64,000 nt of DNA, from contig CM042092.1 in NCBI GenBank assembly GCA_023512835.1, positions 26,547,543 to 26,611,542 of the forward strand. The letters are read 5' to 3'. Below, one piece after another: positions 1-11,164 of this stretch. Every line of letters starts with the position of its first letter. The stretch's first letter is position 1. The notes beneath the pieces were generated by a model that saw only the letters and a program-made list of their open reading frames with translations, had not been told where the DNA came from and did no database searches. A program made the translations under genes and the position numbers. This stretch comes from Taxillus chinensis (taxonomy: Eukaryota; Streptophyta; Magnoliopsida; Santalales; Loranthaceae).

Positions 1-806
1 CTTTTACCTTGTAGATGGCTTTTTATTTTACCCTTGATGTCATTTTGTGTTTTCACCAAGTCCACCTTTTATATTGGGAATTTTCATTCTCTTTTGAGTA
101 CTTGTGAAATAACTTTAATCATTCAATCAGAGGAGACTTTTCTAGGATTGTAATAGGGGCTTGAAGTTTAAGGGTTTATCAAGAAAGGGATATAATAGGC
201 TCAAACCTTTTCTAGGTTGGATATGATCCATAATTCGTACTGAACTCTTTAGAAGCTGATTCTTTTGATCCACTTTTTGATCTTTTTTTTTTGAACGAGG
301 GATGGACTAAATTGCCCCAGTGTAGGGCTCTATCCCTATCAATAGACTTATAGGACTGATTTTTTTCTTGAAAATTATTCCAAGGGTAGATTTATTCCTT
401 CCTGAACTCCTCCAGTATGGGTTTGATTCCAAATGTTCCCTTTTCCTTTCTTGGTTGTTTTGTTTTCTTCTTTTTTCTTCTCATCATGCCCCAAAATGCT
501 TTTTTCTATTTTTTCTTTTTCTATCTCACCAAAGGTTGCCCCAGTGTGACATGAGTTATCCCGATGAGGGATTCTATTACGTACTAATTACCCTAGCATA
601 TGTATTGAAATGCCTCTCTTAAGGGATTTGGCTTTGAGGAACTGCCCCAGTATGGGGTGAACTATGGATCGGGTAATTTGAAAGGAAATTTCATTACAGG
701 CTCAAAGGGGATAGCAAAGGTATTATTATGAGGTAGCACAAAAGATGGCCTCTCCTCACTTTAAATGATCAAATGTTTTCTCCAGTAGTTCAAAGAAGAG
801 TTATAT
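1..806 (-). other. Ogre-side non-coding sequence with recurring TGCCCCAGT motif
   Basis: No convincing gene is visible. The motif TGCCCCAGTG or TGCCCCAGTA recurs near 313, 537 and 643, and a weaker CCTCCAGTATGG lies near 404, so an imperfect unit of roughly 90-130 bp may be repeated. Read on the minus strand the motif is a G-rich ACTGGGGCA. The stretch lies downstream, on the minus strand, of the Ogre gag-protease remnant and a copia gag fragment, so it is most likely 3' internal sequence of the same chimeric element. The short ORFs here have low-complexity Phe/Leu/Ser-rich translations and are not credible. Confidence 0.4.
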
Positions 807-1260
807 TCATTTTCGTTCAAATGATTTGACAAGAAAGGCTATCTCCTCTTCAGCATCAGAGTCAGTGTCTTTTGATTCTTCCGTATCATCCTCACATTGT
901 ATGCTCAGATATTCCGTAGCTTTAAAAGCTATCCCCTTTTCTTTTCGTGCTATTTTCTCATCTCGGCTACAATATTTGAACCTGACCTCGTGAGTCCGTA
1001 GCTCTCCATATATTTCTTCCAAGGGAGCATACATCCAATTTTCGTTGGCCTACATTTGGAGCTACTAGGAGTAGTAACGATCCAACAAAGAACAGAAGAA
1101 CTTGTCATTTATCTGAAACTGCGTATAATACTCATTGACAGGTTTTAGGTCTAGAAGTCTAGAACAAGCTTGCCGAATCTCTAATAGATGTTCTTAAGGG
1201 ATTCGCCAGGTTTGTGAGAAAAGCTCTCAAAATTCTATCTGAGAGCACAGATGACGTTAT
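807..1260 (-). pseudogene. Ty1/copia gag C-terminal fragment
   Basis: The minus-strand translation resembles the C-terminal part of a copia Gag (UBN2 type). Near 1245-1150 a frame reads KPGESLKNIY and RFGKLVLDF, like the 'GES/RF..LV..L' block of copia Gag. The last 75 residues (1034-807) contain LEEIYGELRTHEVRF, KEKGIAFKAT and a run ending AEEEIAFLVKSFERK, matching the usual 'L..HE', 'KGIALKA' and 'EEEIALLVKKF' blocks. Stops and frameshifts between blocks make it non-functional. It directly follows the Ogre protease remnant on the same strand, with no LTR or TSD between them, so it looks like a recombination junction. The superfamily call is from pattern recognition only. Confidence 0.6.
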
Positions 1261-1261
1261 G

Positions 1262-2787
1262 TAAGGGACGGAGAGAGGTTTAGTGACAAGGATTTCTGCT
1301 TCTCCGAACACGCATATGAGTTGCCCGTCTACAATGAATTTAACCTTCTGATGGAGGGTTAAGGGGATTGCCCCTGCTGCATGAATCTATGGCCTTCCCA
1401 GTAGGCAACTATAGTAAGGAGCGATATCCATTACTTGGAACTCCACAGTGAAAGTACTTGGACCGATTTGTAGTGGTACATCTAGGGTTCCTACTACTTC
1501 TCGCTTTTCTCTATCGAAAGCCCTGACAATCATGTTAGTGGGGCGGATGTAAGATGGATCCACCTGTAGTTGCTTTAGAATGGGTGCAGGCATAATATTC
1601 AAAGATGACCCATTATCAATTAGTACACACGAGATGATATGGTCCTTGCACTTAACAGAGATATGCAAAGCTTTGATTTGTCTAACACCTTCCTGAGGGA
1701 GCTCTTCTTCACTGAAGCTGAGAAAGTTGCTTGCCATGATATTATTTGCAATTCCATCTAAATTTTCTATGGAGATAAACGGAGGGACATAAGCTTTACT
1801 CAAGACCTTCATAAGGGTTTCCCGGTGTGGAGTAGAATCCATGAGCAGAGATAATAGTGAGATGCGCGCCGACTGTCGACTCAACTGATCAATGATGTTG
1901 TATTCACTTTGCTTGATTAGCTTCAGAAATTCAGTTACCTCCTCTTCTGAGATAGAGGTACTTTTGTTAGCTGATATCAGTTTTGGAATGATATCTTGCT
2001 CCACGGATTTACCCTTATCAGCTTTATTGACTTCTTGTGGTGTGTATGAACGATCACTTCTTGTCTTCTTTTCTTCTATAGGGACCCCTGCGATGACGGA
2101 CTTGCAGTGATAACTCCATGGTACTGCTTTATCATCTTTGTATAGGAAAGGCGATGGCTCCTGAATAGTAAGGGTTTTGACCTTTTGTATCAATGAGTCC
2201 GCCTTCGGTTTCTCCGTGTATTGGATAATTAAGGGTTTCGGTACCCCAGGCCTGGGTGCCATTTGTGTCCTGTCCGTGGAGGCCGTGCAGATCTCATGGC
2301 ATTCTTCCAATTCTAAGATCTCTAGCCTTTTGGAGTCTAGTAGCTTTGGAACTGCTTCTTGGAATTCTGTACACTCTTCTAAATCGTGTCCATAAGCTGT
2401 CTTATGATAGAGGCAGTGCCTCTTCCAGTTGTTGCCCCTGTTGGCCTTAGTCACATCTTTGGTTACTATGAGTTCATTCTTGTGTAGGGTCGTGAACAAC
2501 TGACAATTGTCCATCTTGATTGTGGAAGCCTGTCTAGGAGAACTTTCATATTTAGCTATTATATGGGCAACATTGCCTGAGTGTTCCGGAAGAGGGTTGG
2601 TATCCACATTGGGAGTGCCAGTCATTTTAGAGAAATCCAACCATCCAGCAACTCTCAAATGTTGTACCTTTCTTTTCCAGGCAATATAGTTTTCTATGTC
2701 ATGTCCAATTCCACCCCCATGGTATGCACACCTGACATCAGCTTTGTACAAATTAGGAAATGGAAGGTTTACCTTTTTTAAAGGCAC
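1262..2787 (-). pseudogene. Ogre/Tat-type Ty3 gag C-terminus and aspartic protease (broken)
   Basis: An open frame of 466 residues (2787-1387) continues after one in-frame TAG to about 1262. Near the N-terminus and again around residue 128 are CxYH...GH...E(C) signatures (CAYHGGGIGH, CLYHKTAYGHDLEEC), the zinc-knuckle-like pattern of Ogre/Tat Gag; the first has lost its last Cys. The C-terminal third holds the protease, with active-site stretch LIDNGSSLNIMP (Asp-Asn-Gly replaces the usual D-T/S-G, as is common in Tat-lineage elements) and the conserved YYSCLLGRP end. After the stop the frame gives HAAGAIPLTLHQKVKF, a block that follows the protease in this lineage. Reverse transcriptase is absent; copia sequence replaces it. 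Confidence 0.8.
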
Positions 2788-4065
2788 TGACTGACAAGTC
2801 CCGCTACCAACAGTCGGGTATGTGCTTTCGTATATGTGATAGGAATTAGATCAAATGTCTCCTTTCCTGCTTTCTGTATCTGCCATGGTTGCTTTGACTG
2901 CTCAGGATGGGATGGATTGTTTGAGTAAGAGTTCCCACCCTGAGGCTGGTATTGTGGGTTCGGGGCTTGCGCAATGTAGGACACTATCGGAGATCCTCCA
3001 TAGAATCCAGGTGTGGTCCATTATTGGGGCTGTTGTGACCCGATGCTATTATAGTCAGCCTTGGGTGTCCATACTACCTGAGATTCTCCTTCTTTCTTTT
3101 AGTTGGAGGAAGGGGGCTTTCTAGAAGCTTCGGACTTGCTTCCTCCGAGTTTACCTTCCCTTATGCCACCTTCAATTCGTTCTCCTGAGGCGACCAAATC
3201 TGCGAAGCTACTTGAAACATTCCCAATTAGTTTCTTGTAGTAAACCCCCTTCATGGTGCTGATGAAGAGGGTAGTGAGTTCTCTTTCGGTGAGTGGAGGC
3301 TGAACATCCATTGCTGCCTCTCTCCATCATCGGGCATAAACTTTGAAGCTTTAATTACTTCCTTTTTCAAATGACTGTAGGGCCAGCCGATCTAATGCCA
3401 GTTCGGTGACGTGCTTATATTGAGCTAAGAATGCCATGGCGAGCTCACTCCATGTTCTGATACGGATACCTTCAAGTTGGATGTACCATCGCAGTGGACC
3501 GCCGGTTAGGCTCTCCTAGAAGCAATGTATTAAGAGTTTGCCGTTGTCTACATGGGCTGCCATCTTGCGGCAGTACATGGTCACATGTGTTCTAGGACAC
3601 TGAGTACCATTGAACTTTTTAAAATCAGGCATCTTGAATTTGGAAGGAAGTACTATGCCTGGCACCAAGCATAAATCATGAGGATCGGTCCCTCCATATG
3701 TTTTCACCCCCTCCACAGCTTTTAGTCGAGCCTCGATAGATTTCCAATCAGATGGTTGAGTGAGGGATTCCATAGCTTCCATGATATTTGGGGTTGCCGC
3801 CCCCTATAGCAGGTGGTGTAGGTGGGACTTGATGCGATGCCCCAGGTACCATGTTTACTAGAGTGTAGGCTTGTGAAGCATGTGGTGCTTGTTCTTGCTC
3901 TTGATTAATAGCTCCTGTAGTTGGGCTAGCTTCTCTCTCAAATGTTAGTTTGGCTAGCATGTCCAGCATAGTCTTCAATTGGGCTTGTATTTGGAGCATG
4001 TTCCCTCTAATCTTGTGTTGAGCCTGCTCAAGACCAGTAAGTCTGTTCTTGGTATGTTTTGCCAT
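2788..4065 (-). pseudogene. Ogre/Tat-type Ty3 gag (broken)
   Basis: The Gag of the minus-strand Ogre element is scattered over several frames: 4065-3748 (N-terminal, starting MAKHTKNRLTGLEQ, with a heptad-like region), 3782-3516 (KFKMPDFKKFNGTQCPRTHV, the conserved start of the Retrotrans_gag domain), 3311-3099 (LTERELTTLFISTMKGVYY) and 2984-2788. Between 3516 and 3311 the expected 'GPLRWY' and 'W..L...F..QY' blocks can be read through an in-frame stop. Several frameshifts and stops make it inactive. It is followed by the protease remnant and preceded by the C-terminal part of ORF1, the normal Ogre order. Confidence 0.75.
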
Positions 4066-4338
4066 TGGAGGAGATGACTGGTGACTAGAAGACCTTAAGT
4101 TGTATGAGTGCCCAATTCTGCCGAAAGTCCTCTAGAAAACCTAGAGATCTAGAAGGTTTATTTTTGTTTCCACTTTTTAAGTATGGATGCATGATATGCA
4201 TGAGATGCAAAGACACAAACTTTATTAAGTTGAGAAACCAAACTTCAAAGGGTACAAATAATCAGACTAAATTTAAAGCAAACAAAATGATATAAAATCC
4301 CTAAAACTATATGTTCTATGCCAAGCTTTGATCATCTC
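4066..4338. other. Spacer between Ogre ORF1 and gag
   Basis: About 270 AT-rich bases lie between the two remnants on the minus strand. No ORF, repeat or RNA gene is seen. In Ogre elements ORF1 and gag-pol are separate reading frames, so a spacer is expected here. Confidence 0.5.
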
Positions 4339-4755
4339 CTAGTGGTGCCTTCTTCGGAGGCTCCTTAGTCGCTCATTCTCCTCTTCAAGCCTGTTGATGA
4401 CCATCCCTCTTGCCAATGACTGCTTCCTTGCATGACTCTTCTGCATCTTAGCTGCTTCTAACTGCTCCACCATTTTCTGTATGGCTTCACCTTGTTCTTG
4501 TACTATTTGCTGCAAAACGGCGTTCTCTTGTAGCAAGGATGTAGTTGTAACTAGGACAACCATAGGCTCTTCATTGGAGGCCACCTCTTCAACTACAATG
4601 TCCTCGCTTGTGTTGGGGAGTAGGAACAACTTCTCCTTCCATGCCTTGTATTCTGATAAGACAGTAGTAGCATGCAGGTTGGCCATGATTCGTCGAGGGG
4701 TGGCCCAAGCTCTGTGCATCTCAAAGATTGCTCGTTTTGCCCCAGGAGCTCCAGA
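4339..4755 (-). pseudogene. C-terminal end of Ogre ORF1 (coiled coil)
   Basis: The 126-residue frame begins MHRAWATPRRIMANL; the frame is open upstream as SGAPGAKRAIFE. It contains SEYKAWKEKL, typical of the end of the DUF7745-like ORF1 protein of Ogre elements. The last 70 residues (LLQENAVLQQIVQEQGEAIQ and NRLEEENERLRSLRRR) form a probable coiled coil with a basic tail. The upstream part of the same protein is found on the same strand at 22664-23214 and 25557-26132; the two are separated by the solo LTR B1 and what lies inside it. The function of ORF1 in Ogre elements is unknown. Confidence 0.65.
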
Positions 4756-5094
4756 TATAAAGACTCGTATTTGGGTAGTTTTGAGCGATAGTCATTTTAT
4801 GGGAATGTAACTATCTGGATGGTAGTGTAGTCGTCAATGTGAGCATTTTGACTGTACTTGGGCCCGATTTCGAGTCAGGGCCCCGTTTGACCCGATTGTT
4901 GACTTTTCGGGGTTTATTGGTTGACTTCGCATTTGGGTGTAATAATATCTGTTTAGTGTTGTGCTCGTCATTTCGAGCGTTTTGACTGTAGTTTGACTCA
5001 ATTTGGAGTTCGGGGCCTTGGAGGTCAATTTTTGTGTTGGGATGTTAATTATTGACTGGGTCAATGATTGACTAGGTCAGTTGACTGACAGAAA

Positions 5095-5103
5095 TATAAA
5101 TAG
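5095..5103 (+). promoter_or_regulatory. TATA box of LTR B1
   Basis: TATAAATAG is followed about 45 bases later by a GAGAGAGAG-rich leader, the same arrangement as in the Tekay LTRs. It marks the probable U3/R boundary of the LTR. Activity cannot be judged. Confidence 0.55.
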
Positions 5104-5639
5104 CAGAAAAAAGAAGCTTTCACTTTACGTTTCACGTTTGTGCGTTGAGAGAGAGAGCTTGAGAGAGCTTGGAGGCTTTGGCGATTTGGGGCGATTTGGG
5201 TTCGTGGAGCTCAAAGATTCACTTCAAGTAGGTATCCTTGAACTTCTTATCTCTCTCTTGGTTTGGATCTGCACGAATTTATCATGATTTATGAAATTGA
5301 GCATGAACCCTAGAATTTGGAAAAAACCAATTTTGGGTTAAGAACTGTTTTATATCATTGTGGATATATGTTTATGTGATTTTGGGGTTGATTAATTGTG
5401 TTTTTCATGAGGGTTGATAAGTCAACCATGAAATTCTGGGTTCAGATCTAGATTTCTGGAAATCTGGAATTTTATACGTGTTTCTGTTGTTTCTGTGCGA
5501 TTTAGAGGCGTTCTGGACGCATTTTAAATTAAATATCGCAGTCTGTTGCGTAGAATGCGTGTCTGGGGGTTGCTGGGTTGATTCCAGACGAAGAACAGGC
5601 AAAAATGACGATGAACAGTACCCTGGGCGCGTTATTGGG

Positions 5640-5905
5640 TCGAACTGACGAAAATCCGAAGTTCTGGGTCGAAGGGTCGAAGATCCAGGGTCGTAGGGTC
5701 GTAGTTCGTAGCTCGAAGGTTCGTAGTTCGTAGCCTCGTAGCCTTGTAGCCTCGTAGTTCGAAGTTCGTAGACTCGTAGTTCATAGACCCATAGTTCGTA
5801 GTCGAAGGGTCGAAGTTCGTAGCCTCGTAGGTCGAAGGTCGTAGCCTCGCTTTGAGTCTTCGAGGCGCGCTGTAGCTCCGCATTCCGCAGCCACGAGTCA
5901 CAAGT
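5640..5905 (+). repeat. Degenerate tandem tract of TCGTAG/TCGAAG units in LTR B1
   Basis: The stretch is built from short units such as GTAGTTCGTAG, CCTCGTAG and GGTCGAAG repeated irregularly. The equivalent place in LTR B2 (51730-52050, other strand) has a comparable tract of CTCGAAG units. The minus-strand ORF translated from it is only a repeat artefact. Confidence 0.75.
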
Positions 5906-6297
5906 TCTGAGCTACGAGTCGCAGCTCCTACAGTGTAACTGGACACTGTACAGCACTGGACTGGACCTATTTACATTGCAACCTATAAAGTATCATACTT
6001 AAGTTACAATGTAAATAACAAAATACCCCCCATTTGGATTCAAAGAAAAATACTAGAAAAATTAATTCCTACTATTTCAAAATGTGAAAATTGGGATTTA
6101 GTGTAAAATCTCGGAAAAACCCAAAAGTTCGTAGTGGTGAATTTTTGAAGGTGGGGTTAGACATCTCAGAAAAATCCCCAAAAATCATATTATCTTAGTT
6201 ATGATATGGAACCCAATGCCGGGACTTTTGATTTTAAGAAAATAGCTGCTATGGGTACTTCCTTCATAAATCAAGGATTGAGGATTTACTTGTGAAG

Positions 6298-8137
6298 TGT
6301 CACGTCCCAAGTTTCCTTCTCCCAGGAAATGGGTTATGACTGCCCATGCCCGCACCCGAAGGGTCAAGGGTTCGGTGTAAACACCAAAGTGAGGACACCT
6401 ATCGCGGGTGCTGTTCTATCCTTGTAACACAAGTCAACATGCCAAGGGGCACGTACCTGTTTCCATGCCAAGCACACCACCACAACATACATATATAAAG
6501 TACTCACAACACAATACATCAATTACATTGCTTAGAGGCTTCCAGCCCTTCTACAACCCACTAGGGAACAAGCTCCCAATAATAAAACCAGGGTACACAG
6601 TTCAAGCAAACAGAATCTCAAATACAACAAAATAACCAAATGTATATATATATATAAGGCCATACAACCTCAGCAGCCTACCAGCTCAGCTCTTCCGCCT
6701 ATCGCCTGCTAGGTCCTGCAAAGAACAGTTCATAGGAGGGGTGAGCACACCACAGCTCAGTAAGGATCAAGTCTCCCCAATCCCGTCCCACTCTAAAACT
6801 ATGCATGTCAAGTCGATGCATGTGCTCGTGTAGTGACCTAAGCTAAAACAATAATCATCACCCAGTAAACACGCCTCATACCTCTGCCTGCACAAGAGGG
6901 CAGAGGACACCCCGCCACCACGGCGACATGACATGCCACACCAGGCAAATGTAAATCTCATCTCAAGGGGTGCAGTATAATGACTGTCCCATACTCAGCT
7001 CAATCCCCGCGTTTCTGGGGTTCTTATCTTAACTCCCCGCGTTTCTGGGGTCCTCAACATACACATTTTAATATATACAACTCAATAATCTCAACTCAAT
7101 AAACATAACTCAACAAACATAGTACAAACACGCAACTCATTCAACATACAGAAAACTCAACTCAGAATTTAAAACAACAGATAGTCTCAGAACAATCAAA
7201 TCATTACATATAACATCACCTAACCCCTCATGGTCCCTAAAGTCCACACATTTCTCACACTCATAGTCTGGATCATAAACAACTTTTCAAAGGAAGCTTA
7301 TCCACCTCAAGGGGAGCCCAAAACAAGTTGCACGTGACAACCTATTGTCACGTGCAGAGGCAAATTAACTCCAAACATCATTCTAACCATCCCAGAAGGT
7401 TCAGGGTCGATTTTTAGCCAAAAACAAGGTTGCACGTGAAAAGGTCATTTTCACGTGCAGAGGTATTTCAACTCATATGCCTCTAAGGAAGCTCCACCTA
7501 AAATTTGGGGCTATTTGGAGCAAGAATGAATCTGCAAGTGAAAAAGGCTTTTTCACGTGCAGGCTCCAAAACCTTCCTTTTATCATTCTAATCATTTTTC
7601 CCTAAAGAACCAACCTCAAATTCGTCTTAGTTTAGAAGTTATTGAGGTTCTAACCCCATAAATCGGGTCTAAATCCAACTCTGGCCTCACTCTCATTTGA
7701 TTTCCCAATACCAAAGGCCTTAGCCAAGCCAAATACAGGGTTTTCCCAAAACTTTTCATCTACGTAATCCCAAGACAATGGGTATACAAATGACCCCTAA
7801 CCCAAAAGTATAAATAATCTCACACAGAAATTCAGAAATTTAGAAAACTCAGACAAAAAACCCCAGATCATCCATAGGCTCAAGGTAGAATTTAGAAACT
7901 CAATATATATATAAAAGGTCCCTTCTCAACATCCCAGATCATCACATAAATTTTATTCTAGAAATCTGTAAGAGAGAGACGGCAATTAGAGAAAAACTTG
8001 AAATCCCTACCTCAAGTGTTGCAGAAAAGAATAGGGGAAAAGAATGGAGCGATCTGTATCCCTGCTGCCTCAACGCCTCTGGCCTCCCGTCGTCTGTAGG
8101 AGATCCTTGATCGTCAGAAACCCCTCCACTCTGGATC

Positions 8138-8171
<34 letters not shown>

Positions 8172-8573
8172 GCGTGTATGTGTGTGACGGCTGCAGGGAA
8201 GGTAGGGTTTGGTCCCCTTTTCTTTTCTCCTATTTTATTTCTTTTTATTTTGTTTTTAATAGAAGCCCAAGACCAAGTGCAGCCCAATGGTTAAGTAAAC
8301 CCAAGAAGAAAGGCAAAACAGCCCACTCTCTCTCATATTGGGTTTTTCCCTTGAAGGGAGGCCCAAAATACAAACCCAGGTAATTTAAAAGGGAATATAA
8401 AATTATTTGTGAAATCCCAAAAATACCCCTCAGGGCCTCAAATCCCAAATTTAGTCCAAGTACAGTCAAAATTCACCATTTGATAAGCACATCATTGTGC
8501 TGATATTCATTTGTTAAAATAAGGCCTCTAACTCAATGCTGTCTCTAAGGCCCCTTAAACACGGGTCCTTACA
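6298..8573 (-). repeat. 3' LTR of Tekay A
   Basis: The 2276-bp LTR, read on the minus strand, starts TGTAAGGACCC and ends GGGCGTGACA. A (CT)n run at about 8139-8168 (GA-rich on the coding strand) corresponds to the GA leader seen in the other LTRs. Three CACGTG hairpins lie at 7329-7356, 7431-7459 and 7533-7561. Two copies of CCCCGCGTTTCTGGGGT stand near 7005-7052. The paired copy is 19584-21868. Confidence 0.93.
7329..7561. repeat. Three CACGTG-centred hairpins in LTR A
   Basis: Hairpin 1 (7329-7356) has perfect 12-bp arms TGCACGTGACAA/TTGTCACGTGCA and a 4-base loop. Hairpin 2 (7431-7459) has arms TGCACGTGAAAA/TTTTCACGTGCA and a 5-base loop. Hairpin 3 (7533-7561) has 13-bp arms with one mismatch and a 3-base loop. 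The inner arm bases differ between hairpins but stay complementary. CACGTG is the G-box core bound by plant bZIP and bHLH factors; binding is not shown here. Confidence 0.85.
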
Positions 8574-8592
8574 TCCTCTCCCCCTTAAAGAC
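8574..8592 (-). promoter_or_regulatory. Polypurine tract of Tekay A
   Basis: On the minus strand the sequence AAGGGGGAGAGGA directly abuts the TGTAAGG start of the 3' LTR, as expected for the plus-strand DNA synthesis primer of an LTR retrotransposon. Confidence 0.85.
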
Positions 8593-8737
8593 TTTTCGTC
8601 CTCGAAAAGAAAATGCAGAATGAAAGGAAACAACAACCATAACCAATGAATAGACCACTAACACAAATCAATACACGCATCAAACAACCAGTTGGGCAAG
8701 TACCTGACTATGTTGATGTTTGCCTTCCTCCCCCCCT

Positions 8738-10600
8738 TCAAGGTTGTTCATCCTCGAATAGGTCAGGGTAGTGAGCACGTATCTCAGCCTCACGTTCCCA
8801 AGTCTCTTCCTCTATACTGCGGTGTTTCCACAACGCCCGAACGAACGGAATAGTCTTACCTCGTAGCTGCTTCACGCGCCTATCCAAAATACGGATTGGT
8901 GCCTCAACAATCGTCACGTCCTCCCCAATATCCAGGGTACTCCAATCCAGCACATGTATGGGATCTGGATGGTATTTCCGCAACTGGGATACATGGAAGA
9001 CATCATGAACTCTGCTCAAACTGGGAGGTAATGCCAACCTATAAGCGACGGGTCCAACTCTACTCAAAATCTCGAACGGTCCAATGTATCGTGGAGATAA
9101 CTTGGATCCCTTTCCAAATTTCTTATGCCCCCTCCGTGGAGAAACACGAAGAAACACGTGGTCTCCAACCAAAAACTCCAGTGGTCTGCGTCGGCGATCC
9201 GCATAAGACTTTTGTCTACTCTGGGCCGTAAGAAGGCGCTGCCTAATCAGTTGGACTTTTGTCGTGGCCTCTTGGACCAATTGGGGTCCCAACATAGCCG
9301 CCTCTCCAGCTTCTGTCCAACATAAAGGAGATCGGCAAGGTCTGCCATACAATGCCTCAAACGGGGCCATCCCAATAGAAGCCTGGTAGCTATTATTATA
9401 GGCAAACTCTACCAAAGGAAGGTGAGAAGCCCATGATCCCCCAAAATCAAGCACACAAGCTCTCAACAGGTCTTCCAACGTTTGAATGGTCCTCTTTGAC
9501 TGACCATTAGTCTCAGGATGGAAAGTAGTACTCAAATTAAGCCGCGTCCCCAATGCCTCTTGCAAACCATTCCAAAACCGAGAAGTGAATCGTGCATCTC
9601 TGTCTGAAACGATAGACAAAGGCACTCCATGCAATCGCACAATCTCATCAACATACAGCTAGCTCAATGTTCCAATGGAGTCTCGCTCCCGAATAGCCAA
9701 GAAATGGGCCGATTTAGTCAATCGGTCTACAATGACCCAAATCATATCCTTTCTCCCAGAAGTGGTAGGAAGTCCTGTCACAAAATCCATGGTAATATGT
9801 TCCCACTTCCACTCAGCCACAGGCAATGGCTGTAACTGACCAGTAGGTCGTTGGTGCTCTGCCTTTACTTGTTGACAAGTAAGGCACCTGGAAACAAACT
9901 CTGTTATACACCTCTTTAGCCCTGGCCACCAGAACTGTGCTCGCACGGCATGATAAATCTTAGTTCCTCCTGGATGCACAGCCAAACGGGAATGATGAAA
10001 CTCCCTCATCACATCCTCGCGTAAGGAGGACGGTACTATCAAGCGCCCCTGAAATCTCAGCTCATGCTCAGTTCCTTCTGTCCATTCCTCAGACAGTTCA
10101 CCGGCCTCTATCTGGGCCCGGATCACTTCACAGTCCACGTCCCCCAACTGTCCCTCACGGACACGATGGTATAACTCTAGCATTACAGCAATAGAACATA
10201 GGATTGCTTCCCCACTGCTAAAATCAGGTTGTACCTGCAGCACTGCTAACTGTTCCATCATTTTCCATTCTCTCATGGAAACCTCAGCTTTTCCCTTCCT
10301 ACTTAGTGTATCTGCAACCACATTCCCCTTTCCAGGTGTGTAGGAGAGTGTAAAGTCAAACATCTGCAAGTACTCCACCCATCTCCTCTGTCTCAAATTC
10401 AGATCCCTTTGGGTGAAGATATACTATAGGCTTTTGTGGTCGGTGTATACCACAAATTTCTCCCCCAGCAGGTAATGTTGCCACGACTTCAAGGCAAAGA
10501 TAACTGCTGCTAATTCCAGATCATGCGTTGGGTAATTCTGCTCATGGGGCTTAAGCTGTCGTGAGCCATAAGCTATGACTTTGTGTTCCTGCATCAGAAC
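8738..10600 (-). pseudogene. Tekay A RNase H (3' part), integrase and chromodomain
   Basis: The frame resumes after the Tekay D insertion with [20 protein letters not shown] (RNase H), continues through YTPGKGNVVADTLSRKGKAE, then the zinc-binding HHCC region (FHHSRLAVHPGGTKIYH and CLTCQQVKAEHQRP), the integrase core ([45 protein letters not shown]) and a Tekay-type chromodomain ([35 protein letters not shown]), ending EDEQP. Two in-frame TAG codons, at 10424-10426 and 9659-9661, replace Gln seen in related copies; otherwise the frame is open. Chromodomains of this type are thought to direct integration to heterochromatin. Confidence 0.92.
10596..10600. repeat. Target-site duplication of Tekay D, left copy
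   Basis: AGAAC directly precedes the LTR start TGTAATGACC; the identical AGAAC follows the other end at 16149-16153. The duplicated codons belong to the RNase H of Tekay A. Confidence 0.95.
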
Positions 10601-10905
10601 TGTAATGACCCGTGTGTAAACTGTGTGTAGGAAGTTAACCACAAACACCTTGGAGGTTAGTGCACTAGTTTGAGGTAAGAGATGAGCCCAAGAGGGGACT
10701 TTTGGGAGGTGCAGGTGACAAGTGGTAACGTACCTTTACGCCCTAGGAAGATGCTATGCATATACAGGCGCTTTTTGGCTGTTTTGCCAGGTTTTGGAGA
10801 GCTATTTTGACCTAGTAGATGGCCTCAAACAATTGGCATGCAAGAACAAAAGTTTCTTAGAATGAGGTCCTCTATCTACCATAGAAATTTTAGAGCATTT
10901 GGAGC

Positions 10906-11046
10906 TGCACGTGAATTCACCCATTTCACGTGCAAGCATATTTTTGCTTCTTAGGCCTCTACAAGATGCAAGGAGGCTTGTGGTGAAGTTTGAGTGCATT
11001 TGGAGCTGCACGCCAATTGGGGAATTGGCGTGCAAATTGGCGTGCA
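10906..11046. repeat. Two hairpins in LTR D, one with a changed but still paired stem
   Basis: Hairpin 1 (10906-10934) has arms TGCACGTGAA/TTCACGTGCA. Hairpin 2 (11007-11034) has perfect 12-bp arms TGCACGCCAATT/AATTGGCGTGCA around GGGG, and the right arm is repeated again at 11035-11046. Both are preceded by the same context, GCATTTGGAGC, so hairpin 2 looks like a copy of hairpin 1 in which both arms changed in step. Confidence 0.85.
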
Positions 11047-11164
11047 GGCATGTTTTTGCATGGTTACCTTGGTTTTGTCATTCTAATCATCTTTTCTCAA
11101 AGGACCATGTTGGAATTGTGAATATTTTGGTGTGTATGGATGTGGGAAGGTCATAGCTTGTTCC

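Larger units (their letters stand above)
4756..6297 (+). mobile_element. Solo chromovirus LTR B1, left part (split by Tekay A)
   Basis: This is the upstream part of an LTR whose downstream part lies at 21869-22663. It is homologous, by eye, to the reverse complement of the 50773-52846 LTR: shared blocks include ATGAGCGTTTTG-like sequence near 4975, GTCAACCATG near 5420 and the AGGCGTTCTGGACGCATT block near 5510. The start has decayed from TGTA to TATA. A TATAAATAG box lies at 5095-5103, followed by a GA-rich leader near 5145. Both outer flanks are Ogre ORF1 in the same orientation, so this is a solo LTR inserted in ORF1, though I could not find a clear target-site duplication (CCAGA on the left, TATTC on the right). 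Confidence 0.7.

Noticed and set aside
5632..5946. 104-residue minus-strand protein with ATN/TTN repeats
   Set aside because: It is a translation of the TCGTAG repeat tract within LTR B1, with no other support.
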